In this document: positions 20,878-31,637 of the stretch, in pieces | How the letters are laid out: each line of letters begins with the position of its first letter | Position numbering within the stretch: the stretch's first letter is position 1 | Assembly (NCBI RefSeq): GCF_000211415.1 | Contig: NZ_GL890774.1 | Span: 170,677-213,061 of the forward strand | Direction of reading: 5' to 3' | DNA from: Enterobacter mori LMG 25706 | GTDB taxonomy: Bacteria > Pseudomonadota > Gammaproteobacteria > Enterobacterales > Enterobacteriaceae | DNA length: 42,385 bases | Position numbers and translations under genes: made by a program | The notes under the pieces: model-generated | The model's input: the letters and a program-made list of their open reading frames with translations, nothing else | Told to the model about the DNA's origin: nothing | Database searches by the model: none

Positions 20878-22743
20878 TCACGCGGACGGTTTACTTTCCG
20901 GTTCATCCTGAGGATCCCCGGTGTGCTTGCCCTCTTCCGTTCCCTGCCAACCGTGACGCTGGGTAAGCGACAGGTGATTGCGGTCCTCGTTAATAATTTC
21001 AGTCAGCATCGCGCTGGTACGTTTAAACACGGCTGCCCGGTCTGAAGCCGTGCTGCTCGCCATCTCCACCATCTCCTCGACCATTCCGGTGTTAAAGCGG
21101 CGGAACAGATCGGCACGCTCACGCGCCTCATACGCCCCCAGCCCCAGGCTTTCCAGCGCCATTCGACCAGATTTAAGCGCACCTTCGAAGGTTTCACGCT
21201 CCGGCGCTACGACGCCAGCCTGTCGCAGCTGGATGTAGTGATCCACATCGCGCGCGCGGGAGATAATCGTCAGGTCAGGGAAATGCTCTTTGACCAGCTC
21301 AACCAGCTGCAGACTGGTTTGCGGATCGTCAATGGCGTTGATCAGCACCTCGGCTTTCGCAGCCCCGGCCGACTCCAGCAAATCGACGCGGGTAGCATCA
21401 CCATAGAATACTTTCATATCGAATTTACGCAGGGTTTCTACGTGGTCAGGATCGTGATCGAGAATGACCATTTTAACGCCGCTGGAGAGCAGCAAACGGC
21501 CGGTGATCTGCCCGAAGCGCCCAAACCCGGCGACGATCACCCGCGGCTGTTCTTCGTCGATCTCATCGGCTTCACGCCCCTGTTCGCTGTCCGATTTTTC
21601 CAGACGCGTCAGCAGCACCAGAAGGATAGGCGTGGCGGCCATCGATAATGCCACGGCCAGCGTTAACGCTTTGGCCCACTCGGGATCGAGCACCTTCGCC
21701 ATCTGCGCTGCACCAAACACCACAAATGCGAATTCACTCCCCTGTCCCAGCAGCGCGGCAAACCAGAGACGTTGTTTACCTGGCACCTTCAGCGGACGGG
21801 CAACCAGCCACAGTACCGCCATTTTAATGACCAGGAAACCCACCAGCAGGATAACAATCCGCAGCGGATGCGTGGCCAGCGTGCCGAAGTCGACGGACAT
21901 CCCGACGCCGATGAAAAACAGCCCCAGCAGCAAGCCTTTAAACGGCTCGATATCGCTTTCCAGCGCGTGGCGGTATTCGGAGCTTGCCAGCAGAACGCCT
22001 GCCAGGAAGGCGCCCATTGCCATCGACAGCCCGGCTTCTTCCAGCAGCAGACCGAAGCCAAACACCAGGAATAACGCAACGGCACTGAACACTTCGCGCA
22101 GGCCCGAGCGCGCAACAAAGCGCAGCAGTGGACGGGTGACGTATCGGCCAAGCAGGACCACCAGCATCAGAGCACCGACGACTTTCAGCGCCGAAAGTGC
22201 AAATGCGCCAAGCGTCGTTGATGCTCCGCTGGCGGCCAGCAGCGGGATCATCGCCACCAGCGGGATGGCGGCAATGTCCTGGAACAGCAGCACCGAGAAC
22301 GCGCTGCGGCCCATCTGGGAGACCGTAAGGTTACGCTCATTCATCGCCTGCATGGCAATGGCCGTTGAGGAGAGCGCCAGCGTCATGCCGATGAGCTCTG
22401 CCACTTTCCAGTCCATTCCCAGCAGGATACAGAACCCGCCCAACAGCAGGCCGCAGGCCACCATTTGCAACGCGCCACCGCCAAATACCGAGGCGCGAAG
22501 CTTCCACAAGCGCTGCGGATCCAGTTCCAGACCAATCACAAACAGCATCAGCACCACGCCAATTTCAGCGAAATGCAGTATCGCTTCAGCATCGGTGACC
22601 AGACGAAGGCCCCACGGTCCAATCACGCACCCGGCAATCAGATAGCCGAGCACTGACCCCAGCCCCAGTCGAACCGCCACAGGGACAATCAGTGCCGCCG
22701 CGCCGAGATAAATCAGTGCCTGTATCAGCGTATGGCTATCCAT
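20878..22743 (-). CDS. kefC: Glutathione-regulated potassium-efflux channel KefC
   Basis: KefC is a CPA2-family K+/H+ system gated by glutathione: GSH keeps it shut, and glutathione adducts of electrophiles open it, acidifying and protecting the cytoplasm. The 621 residues compare with 620 in E. coli. About twelve hydrophobic segments fill residues 1-385. A RCK/TrkA-N Rossmann domain starts near 400 ([17 protein letters not shown]) and includes the aspartate at [12 protein letters not shown] start at ATG 22743 ([14 protein letters not shown]), which overlaps the end of kefF by eight bases as in E. coli; the longer frame reads through kefF. Confidence 0.96.
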   Translation of the reverse strand: MDSHTLIQALIYLGAAALIVPVAVRLGLGSVLGYLIAGCVIGPWGLRLVTDAEAILHFAEIGVVLMLFVIGLELDPQRLWKLRASVFGGGALQMVACGLLLGGFCILLGMDWKVAELIGMTLALSSTAIAMQAMNERNLTVSQMGRSAFSVLLFQDIAAIPLVAMIPLLAASGASTTLGAFALSALKVVGALMLVVLLGRYVTRPLLRFVARSGLREVFSAVALFLVFGFGLLLEEAGLSMAMGAFLAGVLLASSEYRHALESDIEPFKGLLLGLFFIGVGMSVDFGTLATHPLRIVILLVGFLVIKMAVLWLVARPLKVPGKQRLWFAALLGQGSEFAFVVFGAAQMAKVLDPEWAKALTLAVALSMAATPILLVLLTRLEKSDSEQGREADEIDEEQPRVIVAGFGRFGQITGRLLLSSGVKMVILDHDPDHVETLRKFDMKVFYGDATRVDLLESAGAAKAEVLINAIDDPQTSLQLVELVKEHFPDLTIISRARDVDHYIQLRQAGVVAPERETFEGALKSGRMALESLGLGAYEARERADLFRRFNTGMVEEMVEMASSTASDRAAVFKRTSAMLTEIINEDRNHLSLTQRHGWQGTEEGKHTGDPQDEPESKPSA

Positions 22744-23266
22744 TGTGCGTCTCCTGCCACTCAAGTAAGCGTTGTTTGTAGTGGCGAGCCTGTGCCTGCA
22801 AGGTTTCATCGTCGCAAATAAAGGTACAGTGCATCGCAAAAGGAGGCAGCCAGTTCAAGCCACAATAGAGCGCGGTCGCCTGTAGCGGCTGCGCCAGCAC
22901 CTCAAAGCCGGGGAAGGAGCCGATATCAAAGTGGCTTTCACCGCCGCCGGTCGTCACGGCCCACATCAGGCTTTTCCCCTTCAGCGCATGACCGTTATGA
23001 CCATATGCCCAACCGTGAGAGAAGACTTTATCGATCCACAGCTTCAACAGCGGAGGCGTGCTGTACCACTGCATTGGATGCTGCCAGATAATCAGATCGG
23101 CACGAGAAAGCGCCTCCTGTTCGGCGGCGATATCGATATTAAAATCGGGATAGAGTTGATAGAGGGAACGTATCTCTACGTTATCAAGCGTCCTTACCTG
23201 CTCAAGCATCCGCTTATTCGCATGCGAGTGCTGCGGATAGGGGTGCGCGTAAATTATGAGTATCAT
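22736..23266 (-). CDS. kefF: KefC ancillary quinone oxidoreductase KefF
   Basis: KefF is a flavodoxin-fold NAD(P)H:quinone oxidoreductase that binds KefC and is needed for its full activity; it also reduces quinones and electrophiles. The 176 residues equal E. coli. The N-terminal flavodoxin-like segment is [17 protein letters not shown], and the FMN/nicotinamide side includes [17 protein letters not shown] and [10 protein letters not shown]. It is first in the kefFC operon, with an eight-base overlap into kefC. The 103 bp upstream, toward the lipoprotein gene, should hold its promoter. Confidence 0.96.
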   Translation of the reverse strand: MILIIYAHPYPQHSHANKRMLEQVRTLDNVEIRSLYQLYPDFNIDIAAEQEALSRADLIIWQHPMQWYSTPPLLKLWIDKVFSHGWAYGHNGHALKGKSLMWAVTTGGGESHFDIGSFPGFEVLAQPLQATALYCGLNWLPPFAMHCTFICDDETLQAQARHYKQRLLEWQETHNG

Positions 23267-23369
23267 TGATTAGCCTGTTGTTACTGCTTTCTTTTAACAA
23301 AAGAGTGTAGTCAGTAATTCAACAGGCTAATAGTGAATATTATTGACGGGCTTACGTCAGAATTCTGAA

Positions 23370-23603
23370 TTAGTTATCCAGTTCGCCCATGGATTTCACC
23401 TGGTCGCGGTTAATCTGCTCGGTTTGACCGGTTTCGGCGTTTTTATACGACACCAGACCGGTATCATCATCCACCTGCGGTTTACCGTCGGTGACGATGG
23501 TGCGGCCGTCGGTGGTTTTAACTGCCTGATTAGACGAACAGCCCGCAACGGTAAACATTGCAGTGGCAGCCAGAACGGAAGCGATCAGTAGTTTATTTTG
23601 CAT
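23370..23603 (-). CDS. YgdI/YgdR-type (DUF903) small lipoprotein
   Basis: A 77-residue predicted lipoprotein. A lysine-containing N-terminus and hydrophobic stretch (residues 4-20) lead to a lipobox VAGC with Cys22; Ser-Ser follows, so sorting to the outer membrane is expected. The mature part carries the motif DGRTIVTDGKPQVDDDTGL and INRDQVK, which is the YgdI/YgdR signature of E. coli paralogues of unknown function. SD AGGGGAA lies just upstream of the ATG. It sits between carB and kefF, where E. coli carries the cai/fix/yaaU genes. I do not know its function; the family assignment is firm. Confidence 0.88.
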   Translation of the reverse strand: MQNKLLIASVLAATAMFTVAGCSSNQAVKTTDGRTIVTDGKPQVDDDTGLVSYKNAETGQTEQINRDQVKSMGELDN

Positions 23604-23707
23604 GGTGTTTTCCCCTGCTCTCAGTTGAATTTCGTTATCGACCTAACCATTTTAGGCTAACTGACTGAAAGCGGATGAAAAACCAGAAGGTTCTGAAGAT
23701 GGGGAGA

Positions 23708-23736
23708 ATGCCCGGCAACCGAACGGCACCGGGCAT
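23708..23736 (-). terminator. Probable carAB terminator
   Basis: On the minus strand, seven bases past the carB stop, ATGCCCGG and CCGGGCAT form an 8-bp stem around a 13-base loop. The following TCTCCCC is a poor U-tract, so termination may be inefficient or Rho-assisted. Confidence 0.5.
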
Positions 23737-23742
23737 GTGAAC

Positions 23743-26700
23743 TTACTTGCTAATCTGCGCGTGCATTTCCTGCACTGAAATCACCTTCTCGGTGGCATCC
23801 GCGTTCAGCGCCATGGCCGTCGCGAAACCGCCGTTCAGGGTGGTGTCGTAGTGCACTTTGTACTGCAGCGCGCTGCGGCGAATCAGCTTGGAATCTTCAA
23901 TCGCCTGGCGGCCTGCGGTGGTGTTGATGATGTAGGTGTATTCGCCATTCTTGATACGGTCCTGAATGTGCGGACGACCTTCATGCACCTTGTTCACCAA
24001 GACGCGGGTTGATACCGGCTTCACCCAGCACAATCGCCGTACCGTGGGTGGCATCCAGTTCGAAGCCCTGTTTCAGCAGCTTGGCGGCCAGGTCAACCAC
24101 GCGCTCTTTGTCGCCTTCACGAACGGAGAGCAGCGCACGGCCTGATTTTCTCATGGTGGAGCTACTGCCCAGCTGCGCCTTCGCGAACGCTTCTGCGAAG
24201 GTGCGGCCCACGCCCATCACTTCCCCGGTAGAGCGCATTTCTGGCCCTAACAGCGGGTCAACGCCAGGGAATTTGTTGAACGGCAGCACCACTTCTTTCA
24301 CCGAGTAGTACGGTGGGATAATCTCTTTGGTCACACCCTGCTGCGCCAGCGTCTGGCCCGCCATCACGCGCGCCGCCACTTTCGCCAGCGGTACGCCGGT
24401 GGCTTTGGAGACGAACGGTACAGTACGTGCCGCACGCGGGTTCACTTCAATCAGGTAGACTTCGTTGTCTTTCACCGCGAACTGGACGTTCATCAGGCCG
24501 CGAACCTGCAGCTCGAAGGCCAACTTCTGCACCTGCTGGCGCATCACGTCCTGAATCTCCTGGCTCAGGGTGTACGCTGGCAGAGAACAAGCGGAGTCAC
24601 CGGAGTGCACGCCCGCCTGCTCGATGTGCTCCATGATGCCGCCAATCAGCACCATTTCGCCGTCGCAGATGGCGTCAACGTCCACTTCCACCGCGTCGTC
24701 GAGGAAGCGGTCGAGCAGCACTGGCGCATCGTTGGAAACGCTCACTGCAGTCTGGAAGTAACGGCGCAGGTCGGCTTCGCCGTAGACGATTTCCATCGCG
24801 CGGCCGCCCAGCACGTAGGAAGGACGCACCACCAGCGGGTAGCCTATCTCTTTCGCCTTCTCAACGGCCATTTCAATGGCGGTCACAGTGGCGTTCGCAG
24901 GCTGCTTCAGCTTCAGACGGTCAACCGCCTGCTGGAAACGCTCGCGGTCTTCCGCACGGTCAATCGCGTCCGGGCTGGTGCCGATAACCGGCACGCCTGC
25001 TGCTTCCAGCGCGCGCGCCAGCTTCAGCGGGGTCTGGCCGCCGTATTGCACGATAACGCCTTTTGGCTTCTCGATGCGCACGATTTCCAGCACGTCTTCC
25101 AGCGTCACCGGCTCGAAGTAGAGGCGGTCAGAGGTGTCGTAGTCGGTCGATACGGTTTCCGGGTTACAGTTGACCATGATGGTCTCGTAACCGTCTTCAC
25201 GCAGCGCCAGGGAGGCGTGCACGCAGCAGTAATCGAACTCGATGCCCTGGCCGATACGGTTTGGACCGCCGCCCAGCACCATAATCTTGTCGCGGTCGAC
25301 GGACGGATTCGCTTCGCACTCGTCTTCATAGGTGGAGTACATGTAGGCGGTGTCAGTTGAGAACTCTGCCGCACAGGTGTCCACGCGCTTGTAGACCGGG
25401 TGCAGGTCGTACTGGTCGCGCAGCTTGCGGATTTCCGCTTCACGTACGCCCGCCAGCTTAGCCAGACGCGCATCGGCGAAGCCTTTACGCTTCAGCACGC
25501 GCAGGAAGTCAGCGTCCAGACCGGTGATGCCCAGCTCAGCGACCTGTTCTTCCAGACGCACCAGCTCTTCAATCTGCACCAGGAACCAGCGGTCGATGTT
25601 GGTCAGGTTGAACACGCCGTCGACGGACAGGCCCGCACGGAAGGCATCGGCGATGTACCAGATGCGCTCTGCGCCTGCGTCTTTCAGCTCTCGGCGGATT
25701 TTGGTCAGCGCTTCCGGGTCGTCCAGGCTAACTTTCGGGTCGAAGCCGGTCGCGCCCACTTCGAGGCCGCGCAGCGCTTTCTGCAGGGATTCCTGCTGCG
25801 TGCGGCCAATCGCCATCACTTCACCGACAGATTTCATCTGGGTGGTCAGACGGTCGTTCGCGCCCGCAAATTTCTCGAAGTTAAAGCGAGGAATTTTGGT
25901 CACAACGTAGTCGATGGACGGTTCAAAGGAGGCAGGCGTGCGGCCACCGGTGATGTCATTCATCAGCTCGTCGAGGGTATAACCCACCGCCAGTTTCGCC
26001 GCCACTTTCGCAATCGGGAAGCCGGTCGCTTTAGAGGCCAGCGCGGAGGAACGGGACACGCGCGGGTTCATTTCGATAACAATCAGACGGCCGGTTTTCG
26101 GGTTCACGGAGAACTGTACGTTAGAACCGCCGGTTTCCACGCCGATTTCACGCAGTACCGCCATCGAGGCGTTACGCATGACTTGATACTCTTTGTCGGT
26201 CAGGGTCTGGGCTGGCGCAACGGTGATGGAGTCACCGGTGTGGATACCCATCGCATCGAAGTTTTCGATGGAGCAGACGATGATGCAGTTGTCGTTTTTA
26301 TCACGCACCACTTCCATCTCGTACTCTTTCCAGCCAATCAGCGATTCATCAATCAGCAGCTCTTTGGTTGGGGAGAGATCCAGACCGCGTTCGCAAATCT
26401 CTTCGAACTCTTCGCGGTTGTAGGCGATACCGCCGCCGGTGCCGCCCATGGTGAAGGATGGACGAATGATGCACGGATAGCCCACGTCAGCCGCGACGGC
26501 CAGCGCTTCTTCCATGTTGTGTGCGATACCGGAACGCGCGGTGTCGAGGCCGATTTTCTTCATCGCCACGTCGAAGCGGCGACGGTCTTCTGCTTTATCA
26601 ATCGCGTCGGCGGTCGCGCCAATCATGGTCACGCCGAACTCGGCCAGCACGCCCTGACGCTCCAGCTCCAGCGCGCAGTTCAGCGCCGTCTGGCCGCCCA

Positions 26701-26968
26701 TGGTTGGCAGCACCGCGTCCGGACGCTCTTTCTCGATGATTTTACGCACCACTTCCCAGTGAATCGGCTCGATGTAGGTTGCATCAGCCATTTCCGGGTC
26801 GGTCATGATGGTCGCCGGGTTAGAGTTCACCAGGATAACGCGGTAACCCTCTTCACGCAGGGCTTTACACGCCTGCGCGCCGGAGTAGTCGAATTCGCAG
26901 GCCTGGCCGATGACGATCGGGCCAGCGCCAAGGATCAGGATGCTTTTTATGTCTGTACGTTTTGGCAT
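23743..26968 (-). pseudogene. carB: Carbamoyl-phosphate synthase large subunit CarB, frameshifted
   Basis: CarB makes carbamoyl phosphate from bicarbonate, two ATP and ammonia tunnelled from CarA, feeding arginine and pyrimidine synthesis. The frame from ATG 26968 is collinear with E. coli CarB (1073 residues) through Leu990, then reads GEQGA and stops at 23981. The remaining 84 codons ([10 protein letters not shown] to the end) are intact one frame over, down to the stop at 23743. One extra base at 23999-24000 explains the break; without it the protein would be 1074 residues. Both ATP-grasp halves, which do the catalysis, are complete. The break removes most of the allosteric MGS-like domain, including residues equivalent to Lys993, Asn1015, Thr1017 and Thr1042 that bind UMP, IMP or ornithine. 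It may be a sequencing error, since the lost part is perfectly conserved, or a recent mutation that alters regulation. Confidence 0.9.
23999..24000 (-). other. carB: Site of the carB one-base insertion
   Basis: On the minus strand the sequence reads AACCCGCGTCTTGGTGAAC, whereas conserved N-P-R-L-V-N requires CGT-CTG-GTG or CGT-TTG-GTG. One T of the TT pair (AA on the plus strand) is extra. The run is only two bases, which is unusual for a homopolymer-type sequencing error. Confidence 0.85.
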
Positions 26969-26986
26969 TGTCTTCTCGGCTCCTGA

Positions 26987-28135
26987 TTATTTAGCGGTCT
27001 TACGGTATTGCTCGATAAGTTCGATGAAGTGATCAAACAGCGGCGCGGCGTCGTGTGGGCCCGGGCTGGCTTCAGGGTGGCCCTGGAAGCTGAACGCTGG
27101 CTTATCGGTACGATGAATGCCCTGAAGGGTGCCATCGAACAGCGACTTATGGGTCACGCGCAGGTTAGCCGGCATAGAGGCTTCATCGACGGCAAAGCCG
27201 TGGTTCTGCGCGGTGATCATCACCGTGTTGTTATCGATGTCCTTCACCGGGTGGTTACCACCGTGGTGGCCGAACTTCATCTTAACGGTGTTCGCACCGC
27301 TCGCCAGCGCCAGCAGCTGATGGCCAAGGCAGATGCCGAATACCGGGATGTCGGTTTCCAGGAAGGACTTGATGGCGGCGATGGCGTAATCGCACGGCGC
27401 CGGGTCACCAGGACCGTTGGACAGGAAAATACCGTCCGGATTCATCTTCAGCACGTCTTCGGCAGACGTTTGTGCCGGCACCACCGTCAGGCGGCAGCCG
27501 CGGTCAACCAGCATGCGCAGGATGTTGCGCTTGGCGCCGAAATCGTAGGCCACCACGTGGAACGGCAGCTCGCTCTCTTTTTTCGCTTCCGGCAGGTCGC
27601 CTTCCAGCGTCCAGCTACCCTGCGTCCAGCTGTAGGCCTCAGCGGTAGTCACTTCTTTCGCAAGGTCCATGCCGTTCAGGCCCGGGAAGGCTTTCGCTTT
27701 TTCCAGCGCCAGCGTTGCATCGAGGTTGTCACCCGCGATGATACAGCCGTTCTGTGCACCCTTCTCGCGCAGCAGACGCGTTAACTTACGGGTATCGATA
27801 TCGGCAATCGCCACAATGTTATGGCGCTTCAGGTAAGAAGAGAGGTCTTCGGTATTGCGGAAGTTGCTGGCAATCAGCGGCAGGTCGCGGATGACCAGGC
27901 CTTGCGCATGTACCTGAGAAGATTCTTCGTCAGCAGCATTGGTGCCGACATTGCCGATATGAGGATAAGTAAGAGTAACGATTTGGCGAGAATAGGAAGG
28001 ATCAGTGAGGATTTCTTGATAACCGGTCATTGAAGTATTGAAAACGACTTCCCCAACCGCCGAACCTGTTGCCCCTATGGCCCGACCGATAAACTGGGTT
28101 CCGTCTTCCAGAACCAATAGCGCTGACTTAATCAA
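26987..28135 (-). CDS. carA: Carbamoyl-phosphate synthase small subunit CarA
   Basis: CarA is the class I glutamine amidotransferase subunit that releases ammonia for CarB. The 382 residues equal E. coli. Its catalytic triad regions are the nucleophile in FGICLGHQ (Cys269) and the [10 protein letters not shown] histidine/glutamate. I use the TTG at 28133-28135 (reading [12 protein letters not shown]), because E. coli carA also starts with TTG and a strong GGAGGG lies four bases upstream. A GTG at 28162 opens the frame nine codons earlier but has no such site, and the extra codons overlap the ArgR operator. carB follows after 18 bp. Confidence 0.95.
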   Translation of the reverse strand: MIKSALLVLEDGTQFIGRAIGATGSAVGEVVFNTSMTGYQEILTDPSYSRQIVTLTYPHIGNVGTNAADEESSQVHAQGLVIRDLPLIASNFRNTEDLSSYLKRHNIVAIADIDTRKLTRLLREKGAQNGCIIAGDNLDATLALEKAKAFPGLNGMDLAKEVTTAEAYSWTQGSWTLEGDLPEAKKESELPFHVVAYDFGAKRNILRMLVDRGCRLTVVPAQTSAEDVLKMNPDGIFLSNGPGDPAPCDYAIAAIKSFLETDIPVFGICLGHQLLALASGANTVKMKFGHHGGNHPVKDIDNNTVMITAQNHGFAVDEASMPANLRVTHKSLFDGTLQGIHRTDKPAFSFQGHPEASPGPHDAAPLFDHFIELIEQYRKTAK

Positions 28136-28145
28136 AACACCCTCC

Positions 28146-28184
28146 AGAGAATATTCACTCACTTTATTTGCATATTAATTCACA
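28146..28184 (-). promoter_or_regulatory. ArgR operator (two ARG boxes) at carAB P2
   Basis: Two 18-bp ARG boxes three bases apart, as is usual for ArgR. On the minus strand the distal box is TGTGAATTAATATGCAAA (28167-28184) and the proximal is AGTGAGTGAATATTCTCT (28146-28163). They match the 14-base core TGAATAATTATTCA at 11 and 10 positions by my count. They overlap the P2 -10, so arginine should repress P2. Confidence 0.85.
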
Positions 28185-28201
28185 ACCACGTCATAAATCA
28201 A
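28172..28201 (-). promoter_or_regulatory. carAB promoter P2 (arginine-regulated)
   Basis: On the minus strand, the -35 is TTGATT (28196-28201) and the -10 is TAATAT (28172-28177), with an 18-bp spacer. The -10 lies inside the upstream ARG box. Confidence 0.65.
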
Positions 28202-28240
28202 TGCAAATGTGTTGCCAGCGGATTTTTGGCAAACGGCGGC

Positions 28241-28269
28241 ATTCTGGGGATTTGGTGGGTAAAAGTCAA
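28241..28269 (-). promoter_or_regulatory. carAB promoter P1 (pyrimidine/purine-regulated)
   Basis: On the minus strand, -35 TTGACT (28264-28269) and -10 CAGAAT (28241-28246) are 17 bp apart. The -10 lies 69 bp upstream of that of P2, close to the roughly 67-bp P1-P2 separation of E. coli, where P1 is controlled by PepA, IHF and PurR. Confidence 0.65.
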
Positions 28270-28354
28270 CTCAAAACGGATATTTTGTTTATTCTTTTGC
28301 GAGCCTGGCGGCTGGAATGCGATTTAACGGGCAAAAAGATCAGGCAAATCATTC

Positions 28355-28370
28355 TGGAAAACGCTTGCGC
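28355..28370 (-). promoter_or_regulatory. Candidate PurR operator upstream of carAB P1
   Basis: GCGCAAGCGTTTTCCA on the minus strand matches the PurR consensus ACGCAAACGTTTTCGT at 12 of 16 positions by my count. It lies about 85 bp upstream of the P1 -35, where E. coli carAB has a PurR site. Confidence 0.6.
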
Positions 28371-28515
28371 GTTAAGTTTAATGGGAATTTCGTGCGCGGG
28401 GCAATAAAAAGTGGACCATATGGTCAAAATTTACAATTGTGTAACGCAAAACAGAGAGAAAAGATATTTTTTTAAAGCTTTAACAGAATAACACTCACAA
28501 AGAAGATAAAATAAA

Positions 28516-28536
28516 AGGGCAATAAATTATTGCCCT
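28516..28536 (-). terminator. dapB terminator
   Basis: AGGGCAATAA and TTATTGCCCT pair around one base, and the minus strand continues with TTTATTTTAT, about 50 bp after the dapB stop. The AT-rich remainder of the carA-dapB gap (28371-28515) shows no gene. Confidence 0.85.
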
Positions 28537-28589
28537 ATGCAATCAATACATTACGACTGCAATAACCACATCACGATGGGTAATAATGC

Positions 28590-29426
<837 letters not shown>

Positions 29427-29567
29427 TTAAAATGATGTAAACCGTTTTCAGATTAACCAGCCTTCGCTGAGGCTGCCAACTGAAAACACCGATAATTAGA
29501 ATTTAACGTGAAACCGACTTAAATATCAGTAAAAGACATGATTTTGTGGTCACGATAAAGTAACGGG

Positions 29568-29602
29568 TAAAAAAAAGGCCAGCACAGGAGGTGCTGGCCT
29601 TT
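29568..29602 (-). terminator. Terminator of the ribF-ispH operon
   Basis: On the minus strand AAGGCCAGCAC and GTGCTGGCCTT form an 11-bp stem with a five-base loop followed by an unbroken T-run. It lies 14 bp past the ispH stop. Confidence 0.95.
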
Positions 29603-29616
29603 CATCAGAAGAGGGA

Positions 29617-30567
29617 TTATTCCACTTCGCGGGCATCAATTCGCAGTTCTTTCGGAACTTCAAATACGATGTTCTCTTCACGCCCTTCCAGCGGAACCGC
29701 GTCGCCACCGCCCAGTTCCTGCAGACGGGTAATCACGTTCTGCACCAGGATATCCGGCGCGGAAGCACCTGCGGTAACGCCAACGCAGGCCGCATTTTTG
29801 ACCCACGCTTCCTGAATGTCCGTCGCATCGTCAATCAGAAACGCCGCTTTCCCCATCCGCTGCGCCAGTTCGGCCAGACGGTTGGAGTTAGAGGAGTTTT
29901 TGGAGCCGACAACCAGCACCACATCCGCCTGTTCAGCCAGCGCACGCACCGCTTCCTGACGGTTAGTGGTGGCGTAGCAGATGTCATCCTTACGCGGCCC
30001 GACGATTTTCGGGAAGCGCTGGCGCAGGGCGTCAATCACGTCAGAGGTATCGTCTACGGAGAGCGTGGTCTGGGTCATAAACGACAGTCGCGCTTCGTTT
30101 TTCACGTTCAGCGTAAAGACATCTTCAGGCGACTCGACCAGATACATCCCCCCTTCAGGGTTGCTGTACTGTCCCATGGTGCCTTCAACTTCCGGATGAC
30201 CGGCATGACCAATCAGAATCGACTCTTCACCACGACGACTGGCGCGCGCCACTTCCATATGCACTTTTGTCACCAGCGGACAGGTGGCATCGAATACGGT
30301 CAGATCGCGGCTTTTCGCCTCGTTGCGTACCGCCTGAGAGACGCCGTGCGCGGAGAAGATCAGGATCGCACCGTCCGGCACTTCGCTGATCTGCTCAATA
30401 AAGATTGCGCCGCGCTCGCGCAGGCTGTCGACCACGTAGCGGTTATGCACCACTTCGTGACGCACATAAATCGGCGCGCCGTAAATCTCCAGCGCGTTTT
30501 CAACAATGCTGATAGCGCGGTCTACCCCGGCGCAGAAGCCGCGCGGGTTAGCCAACAGGATCTGCAT
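29617..30567 (-). CDS. ispH: 4-hydroxy-3-methylbut-2-enyl diphosphate reductase IspH
   Basis: IspH is the last enzyme of the MEP isoprenoid pathway, making IPP and DMAPP with an iron-sulphur cluster. The 316 residues equal E. coli. Cluster cysteines lie at Cys12 ([12 protein letters not shown]), in FDATCPLV and in [11 protein letters not shown]; the catalytic glutamate is in [12 protein letters not shown] start at ATG 30567 because it directly follows GGAGG at the end of fkpB and gives the family length; the longer frame lies in fkpB. One base separates it from the fkpB stop, so the two are probably coupled. Confidence 0.97.
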   Translation of the reverse strand: MQILLANPRGFCAGVDRAISIVENALEIYGAPIYVRHEVVHNRYVVDSLRERGAIFIEQISEVPDGAILIFSAHGVSQAVRNEAKSRDLTVFDATCPLVTKVHMEVARASRRGEESILIGHAGHPEVEGTMGQYSNPEGGMYLVESPEDVFTLNVKNEARLSFMTQTTLSVDDTSDVIDALRQRFPKIVGPRKDDICYATTNRQEAVRALAEQADVVLVVGSKNSSNSNRLAELAQRMGKAAFLIDDATDIQEAWVKNAACVGVTAGASAPDILVQNVITRLQELGGGDAVPLEGREENIVFEVPKELRIDAREVE

Positions 30568-30568
30568 T

Positions 30569-31018
30569 TTACTCCTCCAGTGCCGGATCGATCTCCAGCA
30601 CTTCGACATCAAAATGAACGGCACGCCCGGCAAGCGGATGGTTGAAATCGACGGTGATAGAATCGCCGTTGATTTCGCGGATCACGCCAGGCATTTCGCT
30701 GCCGTCCATAGCAGTAAAGAGCATAATCGCCCCGATTTCTGGTTCACCCGCGTCCATGAACTCACGACGCGAGAAATACTGGATCAGGTCCGGGCTTGGC
30801 ACGCCAAATGCCGCATCCGGCTCCAGCGAAAACGCTTTTTTCTCGCCCTCTTTCAGACCCAGAAGCTGTTGCTCAAGACCTTCAGAAAGTGAGGTATCGC
30901 CAAGACGAAACAGGGCCGGTTTGCCGTTATTGCGGGTGGATTCAGCCGTGGAGCCGTCATCCAGCTTCAGCGTGAAGTGAACGAGAACCGCGCTGTTGCT
31001 CTGTACGGATTTAGACAT
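30569..31018 (-). CDS. fkpB: FKBP-type peptidyl-prolyl isomerase FkpB (SlpA)
   Basis: FkpB is a SlyD-like cytoplasmic prolyl isomerase and chaperone. The 149 residues equal E. coli. The FKBP half-domains are at the N-terminus ([18 protein letters not shown]) and C-terminus ([23 protein letters not shown]), with an inserted flap domain between. I start at ATG 31018 ([11 protein letters not shown]); an ATG two codons earlier (31024) is possible, but the AGAG site fits the later one better. A 118-bp gap with two inverted REP units separates it from lspA, so it may have weaker coupling to the upstream operon. Confidence 0.95.
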   Translation of the reverse strand: MSKSVQSNSAVLVHFTLKLDDGSTAESTRNNGKPALFRLGDTSLSEGLEQQLLGLKEGEKKAFSLEPDAAFGVPSPDLIQYFSRREFMDAGEPEIGAIMLFTAMDGSEMPGVIREINGDSITVDFNHPLAGRAVHFDVEVLEIDPALEE

Positions 31019-31051
31019 ACACATTGCTCTTTAATGGTGTCTCGCCTGTGT

Positions 31052-31128
31052 GCCGGGTGACGCGTAGCGATCCCGGCCTACAAGTGTCGGCATATTCGGT
31101 AAGCCGGGATCGCTACGCGTCACCCGGC
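31052..31128. repeat. BIME: two inverted REP units between lspA and fkpB
   Basis: A 26-bp unit at 31052-31077 (GCCGGGTGAC ... CGATCCCGGC) and its exact reverse complement at 31103-31128 are separated by 25 bp. Each unit is itself an imperfect palindrome, and the pair can form one long hairpin. It is a different REP subtype from those at araD and lies inside the ribF-ileS-lspA-fkpB-ispH transcription unit. Confidence 0.85.
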
Positions 31129-31136
31129 TGGTTTTG

Positions 31137-31637
31137 TTACACCTGCTCTTTCGCCGCCGGTTTCGGCAGGAAGCCTTCCAGCACGATTAACGCCGCACCG
31201 ATACAAATTGCCGTATCGGCCAGGTTAAAGGTCGCGAAGTGCCAGTCGCCGACGTAGAAGTCGATCATATCGACCACAAAGCCGTGCCACAGGCGGTCAA
31301 ACAGGTTACCCAGCGCGCCGCCAATTATCAGCGCATAGGCGATGTTATTCAGCTTTTGCGTGGCCTTCGAGCGGTACATCAGCACCGCCAGGATCACGCA
31401 GATACCGAGAGCGATACCCGCGAAGAACCAGCGCTGCCAGCCACCGCTGTCGGCAAGGAAACTGAACGCCGCGCCGTAGTTACGGGCGTAGTGCAGGTTA
31501 AGCGACGGGAACAGCGGAACCGTATCCCCCAGAGCAAAATTCTGGAGGATCAGGAACTTGCTGCCCAGATCGATAATCAGCACCACCACAACCAGCCACA
31601 GCCAGCGCAGTCCTGTTGAACAGAGAGTTTTACTCAT
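31137..31637 (-). CDS. lspA: Prolipoprotein signal peptidase LspA
   Basis: LspA is the inner-membrane aspartyl protease that removes signal peptides from diacylglyceryl-modified prolipoproteins. It has 166 residues; E. coli has 164. Four hydrophobic segments are visible (about 11-29, 68-88, 95-112 and 138-157). The catalytic aspartates are Asp123 in VVDMIDFY and Asp141 in [11 protein letters not shown]. Its ATG overlaps the ileS TGA by one base, so translation is coupled. Confidence 0.97.
   Translation of the reverse strand: MSKTLCSTGLRWLWLVVVVLIIDLGSKFLILQNFALGDTVPLFPSLNLHYARNYGAAFSFLADSGGWQRWFFAGIALGICVILAVLMYRSKATQKLNNIAYALIIGGALGNLFDRLWHGFVVDMIDFYVGDWHFATFNLADTAICIGAALIVLEGFLPKPAAKEQV

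Noticed and set aside
23981..24010. Programmed +1 frameshift in carB (CTT-G slip to rejoin the second frame)
   Set aside because: A +1 slip on CTT would restore the frame, as in prfB, but there is no in-frame stop at the slip site and no Shine-Dalgarno-like stimulator just upstream, and E. coli carB needs none. An insertion or sequencing error is simpler.
28136..28162. GTG start for carA at 28162
   Set aside because: The extra codons lie in the ARG box and leader, while TTG 28135 has a strong GGAGGG and matches the E. coli start.
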